Source of the DNA: Petrolisthes cinctipes
Lineage: Eukaryota; Arthropoda; Malacostraca; Decapoda; Porcellanidae
Length of the DNA stretch: 64,000 nucleotides
Direction of reading: 5' to 3'
NCBI GenBank assembly: GCA_033782935.1
Contig: JAWQEG010000634.1
Span: forward strand, 767,001 to 831,000
Below, piece after piece: positions 42,374-52,982 of this stretch. Positions within the stretch are counted from its first letter, which is position 1; the number at the start of each line of letters is the position of its first letter. Position numbers and translations under genes: made by a program. The notes under the pieces are model-generated. The model was not told the origin of the DNA. It did not search any database and worked only from the letters and a program-made list of their open reading frames with translations.

Positions 42374-44776
42374 AACCTATCAGTCTTTGTCCTATCACAC
42401 CCTTTCTCATCCACAATTATTCCTAAGTATCTATACTCTTGTGTCCTTTCAATCACATTTTCACCCAGTCTCCACGTTCTACCTATATCCCGGTCATCCC
42501 CATTCACTACCAATACTTTGCTCTTATCACTCCCAAACTTGACATTAAAATCATTCCCATACTCTGTAACTACATCAAGTATTCTCTGCAGTGTCTCACC
42601 TGTCTCACTCAGAATCACCACATCATCTGCATACAACAAAATACTCAGTACATACTCCCCTACCTGAATCCCTAAACCTTCCTTCCTCACTCGTACTGTA
42701 TACAGACCAAACAACAATGGTGAAAGTACGCATCCTTGCCTCACACATCTCTTACTCTCCACCCACCCTGTCTCTAAATCGCCCATACTGTACACTGCCC
42801 TGGTTTCCTTATACATACTCATTATAATAATCATTACCTTGCTACTAACTCCCACTCTGTCCAAGACCTTGCCTAGCTTATACCTGTTAACTCTGTCATA
42901 CGCCTTCTCAATGTCTAGAAATGCTAAGTAAACTTTCCTGTTATCTTTCACAATTTTTTCAATAACTTCTCTCACTACGAACATATTATCCTCCCCTCTC
43001 CTATCTGTCCTAAAACCATTCTGTTCCTCTCCCAACACTTTATACATCTCTACACTCTCTTTCAACCTTTCATTCAGGATCCCACAAAACACCTTTGATA
43101 CTGTATCTGTTAGAGCTATAGGCCTATAGTTCCTAAGCTCCCTCTTACTCTTGTGTCCTCCCTTATGCAACAGAGTCACTCTACTCTCATTCCACTTACT
43201 TGGCACTTTTTCCTCTACCCAGATTGCTCTAAATAGAGAGTAAAGGCCTTCTAATACTCCTTCCCCTCCCTCCTTGTAGAACTCATACGGAACCCCATCC
43301 CTGCCTGCTGCTTTACCTGCTTTCTGTTTCCCTACATACTTCCTAATCTCAGCTCTACTTATTTCATCATTCATATCCTCCTCTATTCTTGTTTCCAATT
43401 CAAACCTCACATCACTCCTGTCTTCTGCCTCATTCACACCACCTATTTCCTCCCAGAATTCCTTTATGGCATTCACCTTGTCCCTTGTGTCCCTCACTAT
43501 GTTTCCTCCAACCACTAATTCATCCACTCTGATTCTCTCTTTCTGCTTCTCACCCCTTAAGAAGTCATACCACTCTTTACCACCTTCCTCTCCCTTGGCA
43601 CGCAAACTCTCTACCACTTTCTTGTCATCCACAACTCTCATGGCTTTCCTGATCAGTTTTTTTACCTCCTGTCTACGTTCATACTCCTTCCATGCCTCCT
43701 CATATGCTATTCTATCTTCCTCACTATTGCCTACATTTTTCCTCAGTCTTCTACACTTCCTATTACTCTCCTTCCTCTTCTTCCTCGCATTCTCAATATC
43801 TTCATTCCACCAGCTCTTCATCAATCTTCTTTTATTGCTATTCCTCACCCTTCCTATCCTTCTCTCACCCACCTCTGTCACTTTCCTAATCAGGGAATCA
43901 TTCAGTTCATCCACTCCTCCATCCATGGCCCATTCCATACTCCTCAAATCACACTTATACAAGTCCCATCTTGTTTCTCGTATTCTCCATTTCTGCCCTC
44001 CTTTTACTACATTCTTAGCTACCTTTCTCACACAGTCATATTCTAATACTATCATGTTATGGTCACTCATCAAATCTATCCTCCTCTCCTCATCAACCCA
44101 CATACACTGTACCCTCCTCCTGGCTCTTTCATTCACTAGCACATAATCAATCACAGATTCACTCCCTAACCTGGACCATGTCGCACGTCCCTCACCTATT
44201 GTCACATTCAAGTTCTCAAGACCAAACTCTTCCGTGAAATTCAGTAAAAGTTCCCCATTTCCATTCACTTCCTCTCCTAAAATTCCTATATGTCCATTCA
44301 TATCACTCATGACAATAGTCTCTCTTTGTCTATTTTCCGCAATCAACCTACCTATTATCATGTATTTTCTTTCATTATCTCGTCCCGCTCCTGGACCCTC
44401 TACAGTCATATAGCACACAATCAACAGGATCCTTTCATACTTCCCTTCCATCTTTACATTAAGGTACACAGCCATGATGTCCTCACTCATTTCACATTCA
44501 CCTGTTTTCATTTCTTCTATGTCCACGTCTATGTCATGTCTAACTAATAATCCAACACCTCCACCCTTCTTCTTCCATTTACTCCGTCCCTGTCCAATCA
44601 TACAGTACATATCACTGCTCATCTTCACTCTCTCACGTAACTGTGTCTCTGTCACACCTACTATATCCAGATTCCATTCAGACAATTCATCGCTCATATC
44701 TTCCAATTTTCCAACACCCCATCCACGCACCCTATTCGTATTCTCTTCATTCCTTCTTTCACACAGAGCCGTCAGT
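42374..44776 (-). CDS. LINE ORF2: endonuclease and reverse transcriptase
   Basis: About 800 codons without a stop. Numbering from the GTG at 44730: an AP-endonuclease domain in residues 1-225 with DIVGVTETQLRERV (catalytic Glu), METIVMSDMNGHIG-type motif near 143, SVIDYVLV near 195 and LMSDHNMIV near 220; a basic linker; then RT motifs NYRPIALTDTVSKVF, LAFLDIEKAYDRVNR, CVRQGCVLSPLLFGLY and ILLYADDVVILSE (about 700). All catalytic residues are present. No ATG opens the ORF; the frame starts just after a stop near 44777. The last residues before the stop at 42313 come from the inserted foldback element. ORF1 with esterase motifs upstream suggests the CR1/L2 group. Confidence 0.88.
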
Positions 44777-44887
44777 TCTCAACTCTAGCTTTCTGTCTGT
44801 CTGCTGACGTCCTAACTCTCTGTAGCTGCTCAGATGCCCTGATCCACTCCAGCAACCTTCTGCCCAGTCTCCTGTTTCCCTCCATTC

Positions 44888-45766
44888 CTAGGTGGACTCT
44901 GTCTCTCCCAAAATCGTCCCCAGTGAGTTTAGGGTCCATGTTAATAAAGCTGACACCGACGTCATCATCTCTACTTTCATTTTATTTATTTCCTTCTGTA
45001 TCTGTCTGTTTACTTCGTTCCTTCTCTGCTTATACCACATGTCTTTGCGTGGCCTCCTCATCACCCCTACCACTGCCACTCTCACATTCTTCTTGTTCTT
45101 TTTCATTTCCTTCACCCCCTCTACTATCTCATTCACTGTGTCCTGAATCCTGCCCTTCTCCAGACCGTTACCACCTCCCTGTATCACAATCACTCCCTCA
45201 TCTATTGCCTCTGCCTGTTCCTTGGCTATTTCTATTACTCTGGCCATGTCCCTTCCCGGTAGGCTTATGCTGTCACTACCCTCTCCCTCTAGGCCGATGA
45301 AACTCCTAATATTCTTTGTCATACTGTCCCCTACTATCACTCTAGGGGACATCCTCCTCTCAACACTCTTCTTTCCTTCCATAGCTTTCCTCTCCTGTGG
45401 TATTATGGTACGAGTGTCTTCCTTCAACACTACTACATCATTGTCTCCCTCATTTGTCATGTCCTGTTCCTTTTTTCCATGTAATAAAACGTCATTCCCC
45501 CCCGGTGAGGTGTTCTTTGGTTTGTTTCTACTAGACAGCACACCCCTCACCGTGTCTATGTCCTCTCTCATCCTCCATACCTCATCTCTCATACTCATTA
45601 GTTCCTTTTTTAGATCCCTGACTTCCAACGTGAGGGCAACATTTTCACTCTTCATCTTAGATATCTGGCATTCCCATTCACCCTCATTTTTAAACCTATT
45701 TTCATACACACATCGTTCACACGTCATGTAAATACTCTGTGCCTCTACTGTCGCCATTTCTGCCAT
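44888..45766 (-). CDS. LINE ORF1 with coiled coil and esterase-like domain
   Basis: 292 codons from the ATG at 45766 (MAEMATVEAQSIYMTCERCV). Order: a CxxC pair, a coiled coil (ENVALTLEVRDLKKELMSMR), an acidic linker, then an SGNH/GDSL-like esterase fold with RVIVGDSMTKNIRSF (nucleophile Ser in GDS), SDSISLPGRDMARVI, GVIVIQGGGNGL and VRVAVVGVMRRPRKD. Esterase-type ORF1 proteins are known from CR1-group LINEs. The frame is open further upstream through a 22-bp tandem repeat (45807-45900), which I treat as leader. Confidence 0.8.
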   Translation of the reverse strand: MAEMATVEAQSIYMTCERCVYENRFKNEGEWECQISKMKSENVALTLEVRDLKKELMSMRDEVWRMREDIDTVRGVLSSRNKPKNTSPGGNDVLLHGKKEQDMTNEGDNDVVVLKEDTRTIIPQERKAMEGKKSVERRMSPRVIVGDSMTKNIRSFIGLEGEGSDSISLPGRDMARVIEIAKEQAEAIDEGVIVIQGGGNGLEKGRIQDTVNEIVEGVKEMKKNKKNVRVAVVGVMRRPRKDMWYKQRRNEVNRQIQKEINKMKVEMMTSVSALLTWTLNSLGTILGETEST

Positions 45767-46690
45767 ACTGTCTTTTTCCCACTCCTCACTCTCACAGAAA
45801 CGGATGCAAAAGTCTAGACAAATATAATAGATATAGTAGACAAATATAATAGATATAGTAGACAAATATAATAGATATAGTAGACAAATATAATAAATAT
45901 AGTATAGTGCAATACAGTGCTGAGAAGGGGGCACTAAAAGACGTGTAGGTGGGGTGGGAGCTGGTGAGGTGAGGGCAAGATTAGAGGCTTATTAGTCGGG
46001 TCAGGTCAGGTCTGTAGGGATAAAGGGGAGTGGGCAAAAGAGGAAAAGGACGGTTAAAGTAAGGTGTGGGTGTTGTTTGGGGTTAGTGGGTGGGGAGAAG
46101 TAGTACTGGAGAATACAGATAGAAATTAAAATGGAGTTTAGGCAAAAATACTTATGTGAGATGGGATGAGTTCACACGGCACTAAACGGTGCAACCAGAA
46201 GCACACAAACACATAGAAATATTACGCCCTCACAAAATGCTCTCAAATCACTTAGCACTGTGCAACCCAAGGCTCACGGAACTATTTGCACACGTGAATA
46301 CCACACAGAATTACATTAGCGCATGTATAACACACGAAAACACACAGCCATACGTAGGTACCACCCAGGAATACCACACTGGCGCACGTATAAAAATAGA
46401 AATGCTAAGCACTCACTAAACACACAGAATTACATTGCCGTACGTATAACACAGAAATTGCTAGCCAAGCACAGAACACACGATATCACTTTAAAACACA
46501 GAACACTAGCGCACTTGAATACAACACAGAAATGCCAATTCCTCACAATCACTTAACGCGCAGAAAATACACACAATCGCTTATCACGGGAGCGTAGCAG
46601 CACACGTCCTTACTCCACCGTCGCAAAATGAAGCAGCTTCAACATGAGCAGAAATTTCCTTTTTACCACAAGAATTCCCTGTTTACTCTT
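45767..46690 (-). mobile_element. 5' region of the LINE
   Basis: Leader of the minus-strand LINE. It contains four copies of a 22-bp repeat (AGACAAATATAATAGATATA and GT, 45816-45903) and, at 46190-46580, a degenerate 50-60 bp repeat with ACACAGAATTACATT and ACGTATAACACA. The exact 5' end is not visible; it lies before the palindrome at 46700. Confidence 0.55.
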
Positions 46691-46699
46691 GGGCCGGGT

Positions 46700-46727
46700 A
46701 TGGAGGTATAATATATTATACCTCCAT
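46700..46727. repeat. Perfect 28-bp palindrome
   Basis: ATGGAGGTATAATA followed by its exact complement TATTATACCTCCAT. It lies at the junction of the two LINEs; the plus-strand LINE coding sequence begins directly at its end. Confidence 0.9.
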
Positions 46728-46830
46728 GGGCCCGGGACACACGAGCTCTCCCATTCATATAAACACCCAAGGAATTGAGAAACTTTTATCTGCGGTAGAC
46801 ATACACAAAGCGACCGGACCAGACAATATA
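46728..46830 (+). pseudogene. LINE RT fragment, left of the Harbinger insertion
   Basis: Reads GIEKLLSAVDIHKATGPDNI, the block just before RT motif 1 in many LINEs. It ends at ATA (46828-46830), the target duplicated by the Harbinger element. Joined to 52983 after removal of the element it continues PCRILRTNANVLAPVLQVIF in frame. Confidence 0.85.
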
Positions 46831-47499
46831 AGCGGGATTCTCACTAGCCCGTTTGGACGGTGGACGTTCACGTTGATGACGTCACGAACGTCCTTGTTTG
46901 TGCCCGAACAGTAGTGTGAATGCGGAGCACGTCGCGACCTCCAGGAGACGGCCGACGTCCAACGTTGAAGATGAACTGCTAGGTCAAGGGTATATTCCCT
47001 TGACCTTGATGAACTGAATTCATCTTTTTGGGTAGCGACGATGGCTGTGTTGACCGTTTATAATGTTGCTGGCTCCTCAATATATGAAAATAATATGAAT
47101 TAAAGTTATTTGTTCGCAAAATGGTATGATCTTATGTAAATAAAATAATAATCATAATATATTTGTGTATAGTTCGTCAATTTATGTATGTACGATTAAT
47201 AAGAATTGGATCTGGAGGCTTGGCAACACCGCACTCTGGTGCTGGGTAAACATAAACAAACCCACGTGTCGTGACTCGTGTATTGTACACAGTCTCCCTC
47301 CAGGCAGCATAGTGCATACAACAGAAGCAGCAGACAGTGGATTAACAACATTTCTCTTCATTATTATCATCAATAACGTCTGCTATATCAGGTACGATAT
47401 GCTTTGCGTGTTAATAATGCGTGTACAGTATATGCTAATAATGCGTGTACAGTATATCAAATAATTATAGTTGTATATTCTATCTGTATTTTTCAATTA

Positions 47500-47900
47500 A
47501 ACATTCTTGTATTCTTGTATTCTTGTAAATGTTGTGAGGCAATTCCTCAGAGCAATGGTGTTCCAACACTCCTTCCAAGCCCGGTATCCCTTCGTTGCAG
47601 GTCCACCTGGTCCGGTAATGAATTTGTAACTGCTCTGCAGAGTGATGTATAACCAGGCACTGGTGGTTCATCCGGTACTGTCCTCAGTACGCTATCCAGT
47701 TGGGTTTTGAAGGAGTCCACGGAGCAGCCAGTAAGGTCCCGAATTCTTCTTGGTAGGCAGTTGAAGATTCTTGGGCCATTGTAGGGCAGACTGGATGATA
47801 GGAGAGTCTTGATCCTCGCTGGTGCTTGTGATGGTGGTATTTTTCTAACACACTTGCGGCCAGTCCTCTGGTTGAATTGTGGTTCCACCTCATTTATGTT
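47500..47900 (-). mobile_element. 5'-truncated CR1-like LINE inside the Harbinger element
   Basis: The minus frame reads the end of a LINE ORF2: FNQRTGRKCVRKIPPSQAPA, IFNCLPRRIRDLTGCSVDSF, KTQLDSVLRTVPDEPPVPGY and TNSLPDQV. On the minus strand the 3' end passes into ACAAGAAT octamers (47505-47527), resembling the 8-bp tail repeats of CR1 elements. Open for 113 codons. Confidence 0.8.
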
Positions 47901-47953
47901 AGAAGGGCTGGGTACCAGTTTTTCAATTACAATCCATATTTCTTTTGGCCAGA

Positions 47954-48089
47954 ATGGAGTATGATGAACCTTTGATTAACCTTGTGGCCAGCTGTCCTTG
48001 GACCTATGATACTGCCCACGAGAAGTACAAGGATATAGTCGTGAAAAGAAATTCGTGGAAGCAGATAGCACAGCAGCTAAACATGACTG
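47954..48089 (+). CDS. Harbinger MADF/BESS protein, exon 1
   Basis: The second protein of a Harbinger element binds DNA and helps bring the transposase to the nucleus and the termini; this is family knowledge. The gene has four exons (47954-48089, 48667-48838, 49035-49145, 49415-49616), 621 bases, 206 aa. Exon 1 starts at an ATG in good context (CAGAATGG) and encodes MEYDEPLINLVASCPWTYDT, KYKDIVVKRNSWKQIAQQLN, the first two helices of a MADF (Myb/SANT-like) domain. It ends ACT G before gtatga. Convergent with the transposase. Confidence 0.85.
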
Positions 48090-48666
48090 GTATGACTATA
48101 ACTATTCTGTGTATGATAATAATCATAAGTTTAAACTAGCTAGGCTAGCCTATTTGCTAAATTTGTAAGTGTAGTGGTTCCATATGCAATTATTCTTTTC
48201 TTTATATTGATAGCAATGATGAGTAATGTGTTGAGTCCAATGAAATCCAGCCAGTTTGTATACATTACAGTCAATGTTGTAGACTATTTAAGCTGATACT
48301 TTAATATCTTAGGCAAGAAAATTCTGGCATGTGGAAAGTGTTAATTAATACGGTACAGAAACTTATCCCTGTTGGTACCTGATCTGAGGATATCCTTCAG
48401 GACAGAAGTAAAAATATTGTTCTTTAATATTGAAATTTAAAATGATAGAAATTGTGGTAACCAAACAGGGCAAAGTATAATATAAAAATTATTTTCATAA
48501 TTTTAATTAATCAATCCATCCATAGCCAACAGTAACCTAACCTGGGCATATTCTGGAGGGGAGATGGAGATTTGAAGTCTTAAATCAGGAAGAAATGAAA
48601 TGTGGAAATGTCTTATTTTGGCTAACCAAAACACTGCAAATATAACTAATTTAGCTATTTCTTCAG
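48090..48666 (+). other. Intron 1 of the Harbinger MADF gene
   Basis: AT-rich, no coding signal. The acceptor is ATTTCTTCAG. Confidence 0.7.
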
Positions 48667-48838
48667 AGGAGCAATGCAGGAAGAGGTGGATATGCCTGAG
48701 AGACCGGTATGTGAGGATGAGGAGGGTTCATGAGAAGGCCATTCCAAGTGGCTCAGGGTCCGACTCAATACCTAAAATTAAATGGGAATTGTACCCTCTA
48801 CTTGATTCTTTGCTTCATCACTGCAAAGAACATCGCAC
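48667..48838 (+). CDS. Harbinger MADF/BESS protein, exon 2
   Basis: Joins in phase (G + AG gives Glu). Encodes EEQCRKRWICLRDRYVRMRR, the third helix of the MADF domain, with the usual KRWxxLRDxYxR pattern, then KIKWELYPLLDSLLHHCKEH. Donor gtaagt. Confidence 0.87.
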
Positions 48839-49034
48839 GTAAGTTGTAGTACTTTACAGTACATGTCTGTGGACAGGGAGAGGAAGGTAAACAACATTGA
48901 ATGAATCATGAGCAAGGAATGGGGGAGAAAGTGGAAATTTCAAGTTCCAGGGTTTATATAAGTAGGTCTTAAGGTGAAGGAATCAATATGTCATAAACAG
49001 ATCTGTTGTTTCATTCTACTGATGTCTCTTTCAG

Positions 49035-49145
49035 AGGGGGCAACAGTTTCCAGCTGGGATCAAGCAGCCAGCCAGATTCAGCGTCATCCTCTAATGAAGA
49101 TTATCCTGATACGATATCACCTGACAACAATGATGTCTTAGAGAT
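49035..49145 (+). CDS. Harbinger MADF/BESS protein, exon 3
   Basis: Acceptor TCTCTTTCAG. A Ser- and Asp-rich linker: GGNSFQLGSSSQPDSASSSN, EDYPDTISPDNNDVLE. It ends AT before gttagt. Confidence 0.8.
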
Positions 49146-49414
49146 GTTAGTATATCGTGTTCTTTTTTTATTATTTAATTATTTATTATTAATTATTGAA
49201 ATTACTCCAAAGACATTGTTTATCATTGACTTACCTCATCACTGATAAGTTTCACAGATATATCCTTACATAATGTAAAGTTATAAGCAGTGACAGTTAC
49301 AGAAATATTCACTTGAGTGTAAATGTCTTTCATATCTTGCATATGTTACAAATTTCTACACACATTAAGTTAGTACCTTGGCTATTAACTATTGAAATGT
49401 TCATATATTGGCAG

Positions 49415-49616
49415 GTTCACGGATTGGCAGGCCTCATTAACACAGTGGGTCACAGCCCACCAGCCAAAAAAAACATCTACATGTTCAGCAGTTGCAGCTG
49501 CTGACTACATAAGAACACAATTATTAAAATTTAAAGACCCAATACAACAAAAACATGTTATTAAAAAAATATTTGATATCATCCATGAATCTATGGATGA
49601 TATAAATCATTTGTAA
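49415..49616 (+). CDS. Harbinger MADF/BESS protein, exon 4 (BESS-like end)
   Basis: Acceptor TATTGGCAG, phase-matched (AT + G). Encodes FTDWQASLTQWVTAHQPKKT, AAADYIRTQLLKFKDPIQQK and HVIKKIFDIIHESMDDINHL, then TAA. The end resembles a BESS motif, a protein-interaction helix pair common at the C terminus of MADF proteins. Confidence 0.85.
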
Positions 49617-50386
49617 TTAAAAATACTAGAAAACTTACGCATTTTTAATAATATATACCTTAAAGCAACACTTCAGTTTTTAATTTTGCATGCATAAGCC
49701 ACATGTCAATATATTGTAAGTATGCTTGTATAAGTTCTATATTATGGATGAGAGAGGATGAACCCATGGGGTGGCACAAATCAGGGAATTTATTTGGATG
49801 ATGATGTGAAACTACAAGTAGATTTATTTACAGTACAGTATATTGTTACTGATGAAGGGGCTGATATGATATCTGGTTTATTGGTTATTATTTTATGCCT
49901 TTAGTTTGAATATTGTCTTGCTGCCTAAACACCATCACCCAACAAGCGTGACCAATATTCCATGTGGAAACACATGTATAATACATTACAGTACCTCAGT
50001 TTGCAATATTTCCATATTATAGTCCTATAATTCTTGGTTAAGCCTCTAAATGATGGCAATAATTTCCATGCAAATTCCTTTTTACAGTATGTGATTTCAC
50101 AGATCACTATTCTCCTATGGGGAAATCACTATTCAATATTTTTTATTACAACTTGTGTAAGAGTAAACCCAATGAAAGTTAATGCAATTTTTGTGGGATA
50201 ACTGGAAGTAGAATTCCGTAAAACCCAAAGAAATTTTCATTTGTTTTTTCAGACACATATGGTACTGTGAATAATGTTATGAATGAAGCCTATAAATTGT
50301 AGGAAGGTAAAACACTGTTACAGCATAAAGTTATTATTTTCATAACTTACAAAAAAAAAAAAAATATGCCAATTACATTTCTAGTA
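49617..50386. other. Spacer between the convergent Harbinger genes
   Basis: AT-rich, no ORF. Must contain both polyadenylation sites; AATAAA-like signals are not distinctive. A short A-run at 50350-50363. Confidence 0.6.
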
Positions 50387-51072
50387 CTATAGCTGTCCCC
50401 TACTTACCATATTTACTTGAAATGGGAGGCTGCCCTGTGGGGAGCTGAAATAATCCGTAAAGGATACCCGGACACGCTCTGCAACTGGGGAATACATGTT
50501 AGCTCCCAACCTTCCAGCTACATTTCCCAAAACATTTTCTGGTTCCACATCAACGTTACTATTTAACCCCTCTTTCTCTCTCATAAAATTGTGTAACACA
50601 CACATTGCCTTCACCAGCTTGTCAACCGTTTCTGGTTTTGCAATTATCGGTTGACGGAGAATGCGCCATTTGGTGACCATTATTCCGAAAGCATTCTCAA
50701 CAACCCTCCAAGCACGGCTCAATCTATAATTATAAATGGCTTTCTTTTCTGTTAAATTGCTTCCAGGATAAGGCCGCATGAGTTCTGGCTTTAAGGGGAA
50801 TGCCTCGTCACCAATAAACACATATGGCAAATCTCCATTATTTGCCTGTGGGAGTTGCAGGGTGCCATCCTGCATTGCTGTTCCAAAGGCCGACTGTGCG
50901 AAGATGCTGGCATCATGCTCCCTATCATAGGCTCCAACATCTATGTACAGAAACTTATAAGAAGCATCAGCTACAGCCATCAGGACTGTGCTGAATGTCC
51001 TCTTATAGTTAAAGTACGTAGATCCCGATAAGGCTGGCTTTTGAATCTGGATGTGTTTGCCATCTATTGCAC
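50387..51072 (-). CDS. Harbinger transposase, exon 3 (DDE domain)
   Basis: The transposase cuts and joins the element's termini through a DDE (DDE_Tnp_4, HARBI1-like) catalytic core. Three exons (52852-52518, 51894-51692, 51072-50387) give 1224 bases, 407 aa. Exon 3 joins G + GT and reads GAIDGKHIQIQKPALSGSTY (first Asp), VADASYKFLYIDVGAYDREH, LPYVFIGDEAFPLKPELMRP (second Asp in GDEAF), SRAWRVVENAFGIMVTKWRI (Glu in VVEN). Spacing between second Asp and Glu is 36 residues. It ends with a stop at 50387-50389. All three catalytic acids are present. Confidence 0.92.
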
Positions 51073-51691
51073 CTGGGTTTGAGAAAATAACTATTAGTTG
51101 CTTAGCTTAGCACTAGTACCATCCAGAAGTTAACTCTGGTTACAGAAAATACTTTGAGAAAAAGGTAGAAATGGTAAGGGAAACAAGGGTAAAAGTCAAT
51201 GATTATTCAAAGGTGTACAATATGTTTGAACTCTTTTAGAGGCTGGTGACACATAGAGCAGCAGAAGTATTAAAATATATTTTAAAAGAATAGGACATAA
51301 ATAGAGAAACAGGATTAAAGGATCAAGCAGTTGAAACGAGCCTTCGGAGAAATGCCCGTGGAATAAATGATGACTGTACATTAACAACTGGTATATGCCA
51401 CAGTTGGTATGGAAATTGAATGTGATTGAGTGAAATATAAGAAGTTTAATGGTGGCATAAAATTCTCCTATATTTAAGAACCTAAATTGGTTTACTTACA
51501 TTTCTTAATGGCTTTATTACACTGCAGATGGTTTGATAAAAGATTGTTACTAGACAAAGTACATTACTTACTCAAGGAATCACTCTTTCATCATCACTGG
51601 TAATGGAAATATCTGAATTACAGAAAACAAAAATGCCAGCTAAAAGAGAAGGAATGTTACGATGAATTTGAACATTTATAATCAAACCTAC
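51073..51691 (-). other. Intron 2 of the Harbinger transposase gene
   Basis: On the minus strand, donor gtaggt and acceptor CAAACCCAG. AT-rich; no coding signal. Confidence 0.7.
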
Positions 51692-51894
51692 CGAGACAAT
51701 TAGGAAAGTTCCACCTGATGTTGAATTCCTCAGCAACTCTCTTCCAGTGATCAGGAGTGGGCCTGGGCAGAAACTCCGGTCCGAGTGCATCCCAAATGGC
51801 CTGGCATACTTCTTGGATAATATTGCAAACCGTTGACTGGCCCACACAGAAATACCGTGCCACATCTTTCTGGCTCATGCCTGAAGCCAAATAT
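51692..51894 (-). CDS. Harbinger transposase, exon 2
   Basis: Acceptor TTTTCCCACAG, phase-matched (AG + A gives Arg). Encodes YLASGMSQKDVARYFCVGQS, TVCNIIQEVCQAIWDALGPE, FLPRPTPDHWKRVAEEFNIR and WNFPNCLG. The YLASG...QxxF.VGxSTV block is the helix-turn-helix segment typical of HARBI1-type transposases. Confidence 0.9.
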
Positions 51895-52313
51895 CTGTGG
51901 GAAAAAAAAAATATATATATATTTCCTGTTTAATAGGTTATTCTGGTAGAAATATTGGTAAATTTTCAGAGTTACACATGAGCAAGATTTTAAAAGATCT
52001 CCAACAAACAAAGATCAAACTAAAGAAAATTTGAGAATACGAGATAACTTTTGAAATCTTTCCAACCTTACCTAACCTAGACCAAGGCAGATTACTGAGA
52101 CCTAACCAGGGCAGATTCTGGTACCTAATACCAAAATAGAATATTTCTGCATTTAATAGAATCTAAATGGATGTTAAAATTATACGAATCACACAAAAAC
52201 ACAGTTGGAAAGTCCATTATTTATCTGTCTGTGGGGTCATAGGCAAAGGGGGGCATAATATTATATCACTTATGATATCACATATCTTACAGAGAGTCAA
52301 ATTTGCTTTTATA

Positions 52314-52378
<65 letters not shown>

Positions 52379-52517
52379 CATATGAAGGTTAGGTCTTAGG
52401 TCTATTGAAGGTTCGTTTGGTTATTTTTGTTTCAATGGTTAACCAAGCCATGATTGTATGTTTTAATAAAAAATAACACTCACGTCATAGAATGAATAGG
52501 ATTCTCGTTCGACATAC
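51895..52517 (-). other. Intron 1 of the Harbinger transposase gene, with (AT)n
   Basis: Contains a long (AT)n run (52313-52376), a recent microsatellite expansion, and a short TTAGG-like piece near 52060-52110. Otherwise AT-rich and noncoding. Confidence 0.7.
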
Positions 52518-52852
52518 CTTAAAGTTATTCCCAATCGTTCAGCCACACCAACAGGATCCCTGAACGTAGTGACCAGCTTAGTGATGTAGGGAGCAACTAG
52601 CTCTAGGAGATAATCAAATGTGGCTGGAGTCATCCGGTAGGCCCCATGGAAGACATCACCATCCACTCTCTTCTCTGCCTCCATCAGCACCTTCTGTTCA
52701 CCACGAAGAGGCCTCTCCAGCAGCATCTGGCGTGTCCAGAACCTTCGCCTCCTCCTAGGTCGCCTTGTTGGGCGTCCTCCCTCTCCAGAAAGAAGCAAAA
52801 CTGCTGCAAACACAAGTAAATCCTCGTCCATCTCCGGTAAATCCTCGGCCAT
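52518..52852 (-). CDS. Harbinger transposase, exon 1
   Basis: Starts at the first ATG after the right terminus, 52852 (MAEDLPEMDEDLLVFAAVLL), about 130 bases inside the element. A basic run RPTRRPRRRRRF may be a nuclear localisation signal or DNA contact, then GDVFHGAYRMTPATFDYLLE, VAPYITKLVTTFRDPVGVAE and RLGITLR. Donor gtatgt. The TIR just upstream contains TGACGTCA, a CREB/ATF-type site that could help drive transcription. Confidence 0.88.
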
Positions 52853-52982
52853 GCTCGCTTGTTGTTGTTGACGTTGTGAAGAAATGGCGCCCAACTCTTC
52901 CGTGCCCGTCTGGACGTCGTGTTCATGACGTCATCAACGTGAACGTCCACCGTCCAAACGGGCTAGTGAGAATCCCGCTATA

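Larger units (their letters stand above)
46831..52979. mobile_element. Complete PIF/Harbinger DNA transposon
   Basis: The first 54 bases (AGCGGGATTCTCACTAGCCC onward to TGACGTCA) are an exact inverted match to the last 54. A 3-bp duplication, ATA, lies at 46828-46830 and 52980-52982, as expected for Harbinger. It carries two convergent genes: a MADF-type DNA-binding protein (plus, 47954-49616) and a DDE transposase (minus, 52852-50387), both uninterrupted and with matching splice phases. Between the left terminus and the MADF gene sits a CR1-like LINE fragment. Perfect termini and open genes suggest a recent insertion that may be active. Confidence 0.93.

Noticed and set aside
43466..44146. 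Plus-strand ORF of 226 codons
   Set aside because: Complementary shadow of the LINE ORF2.
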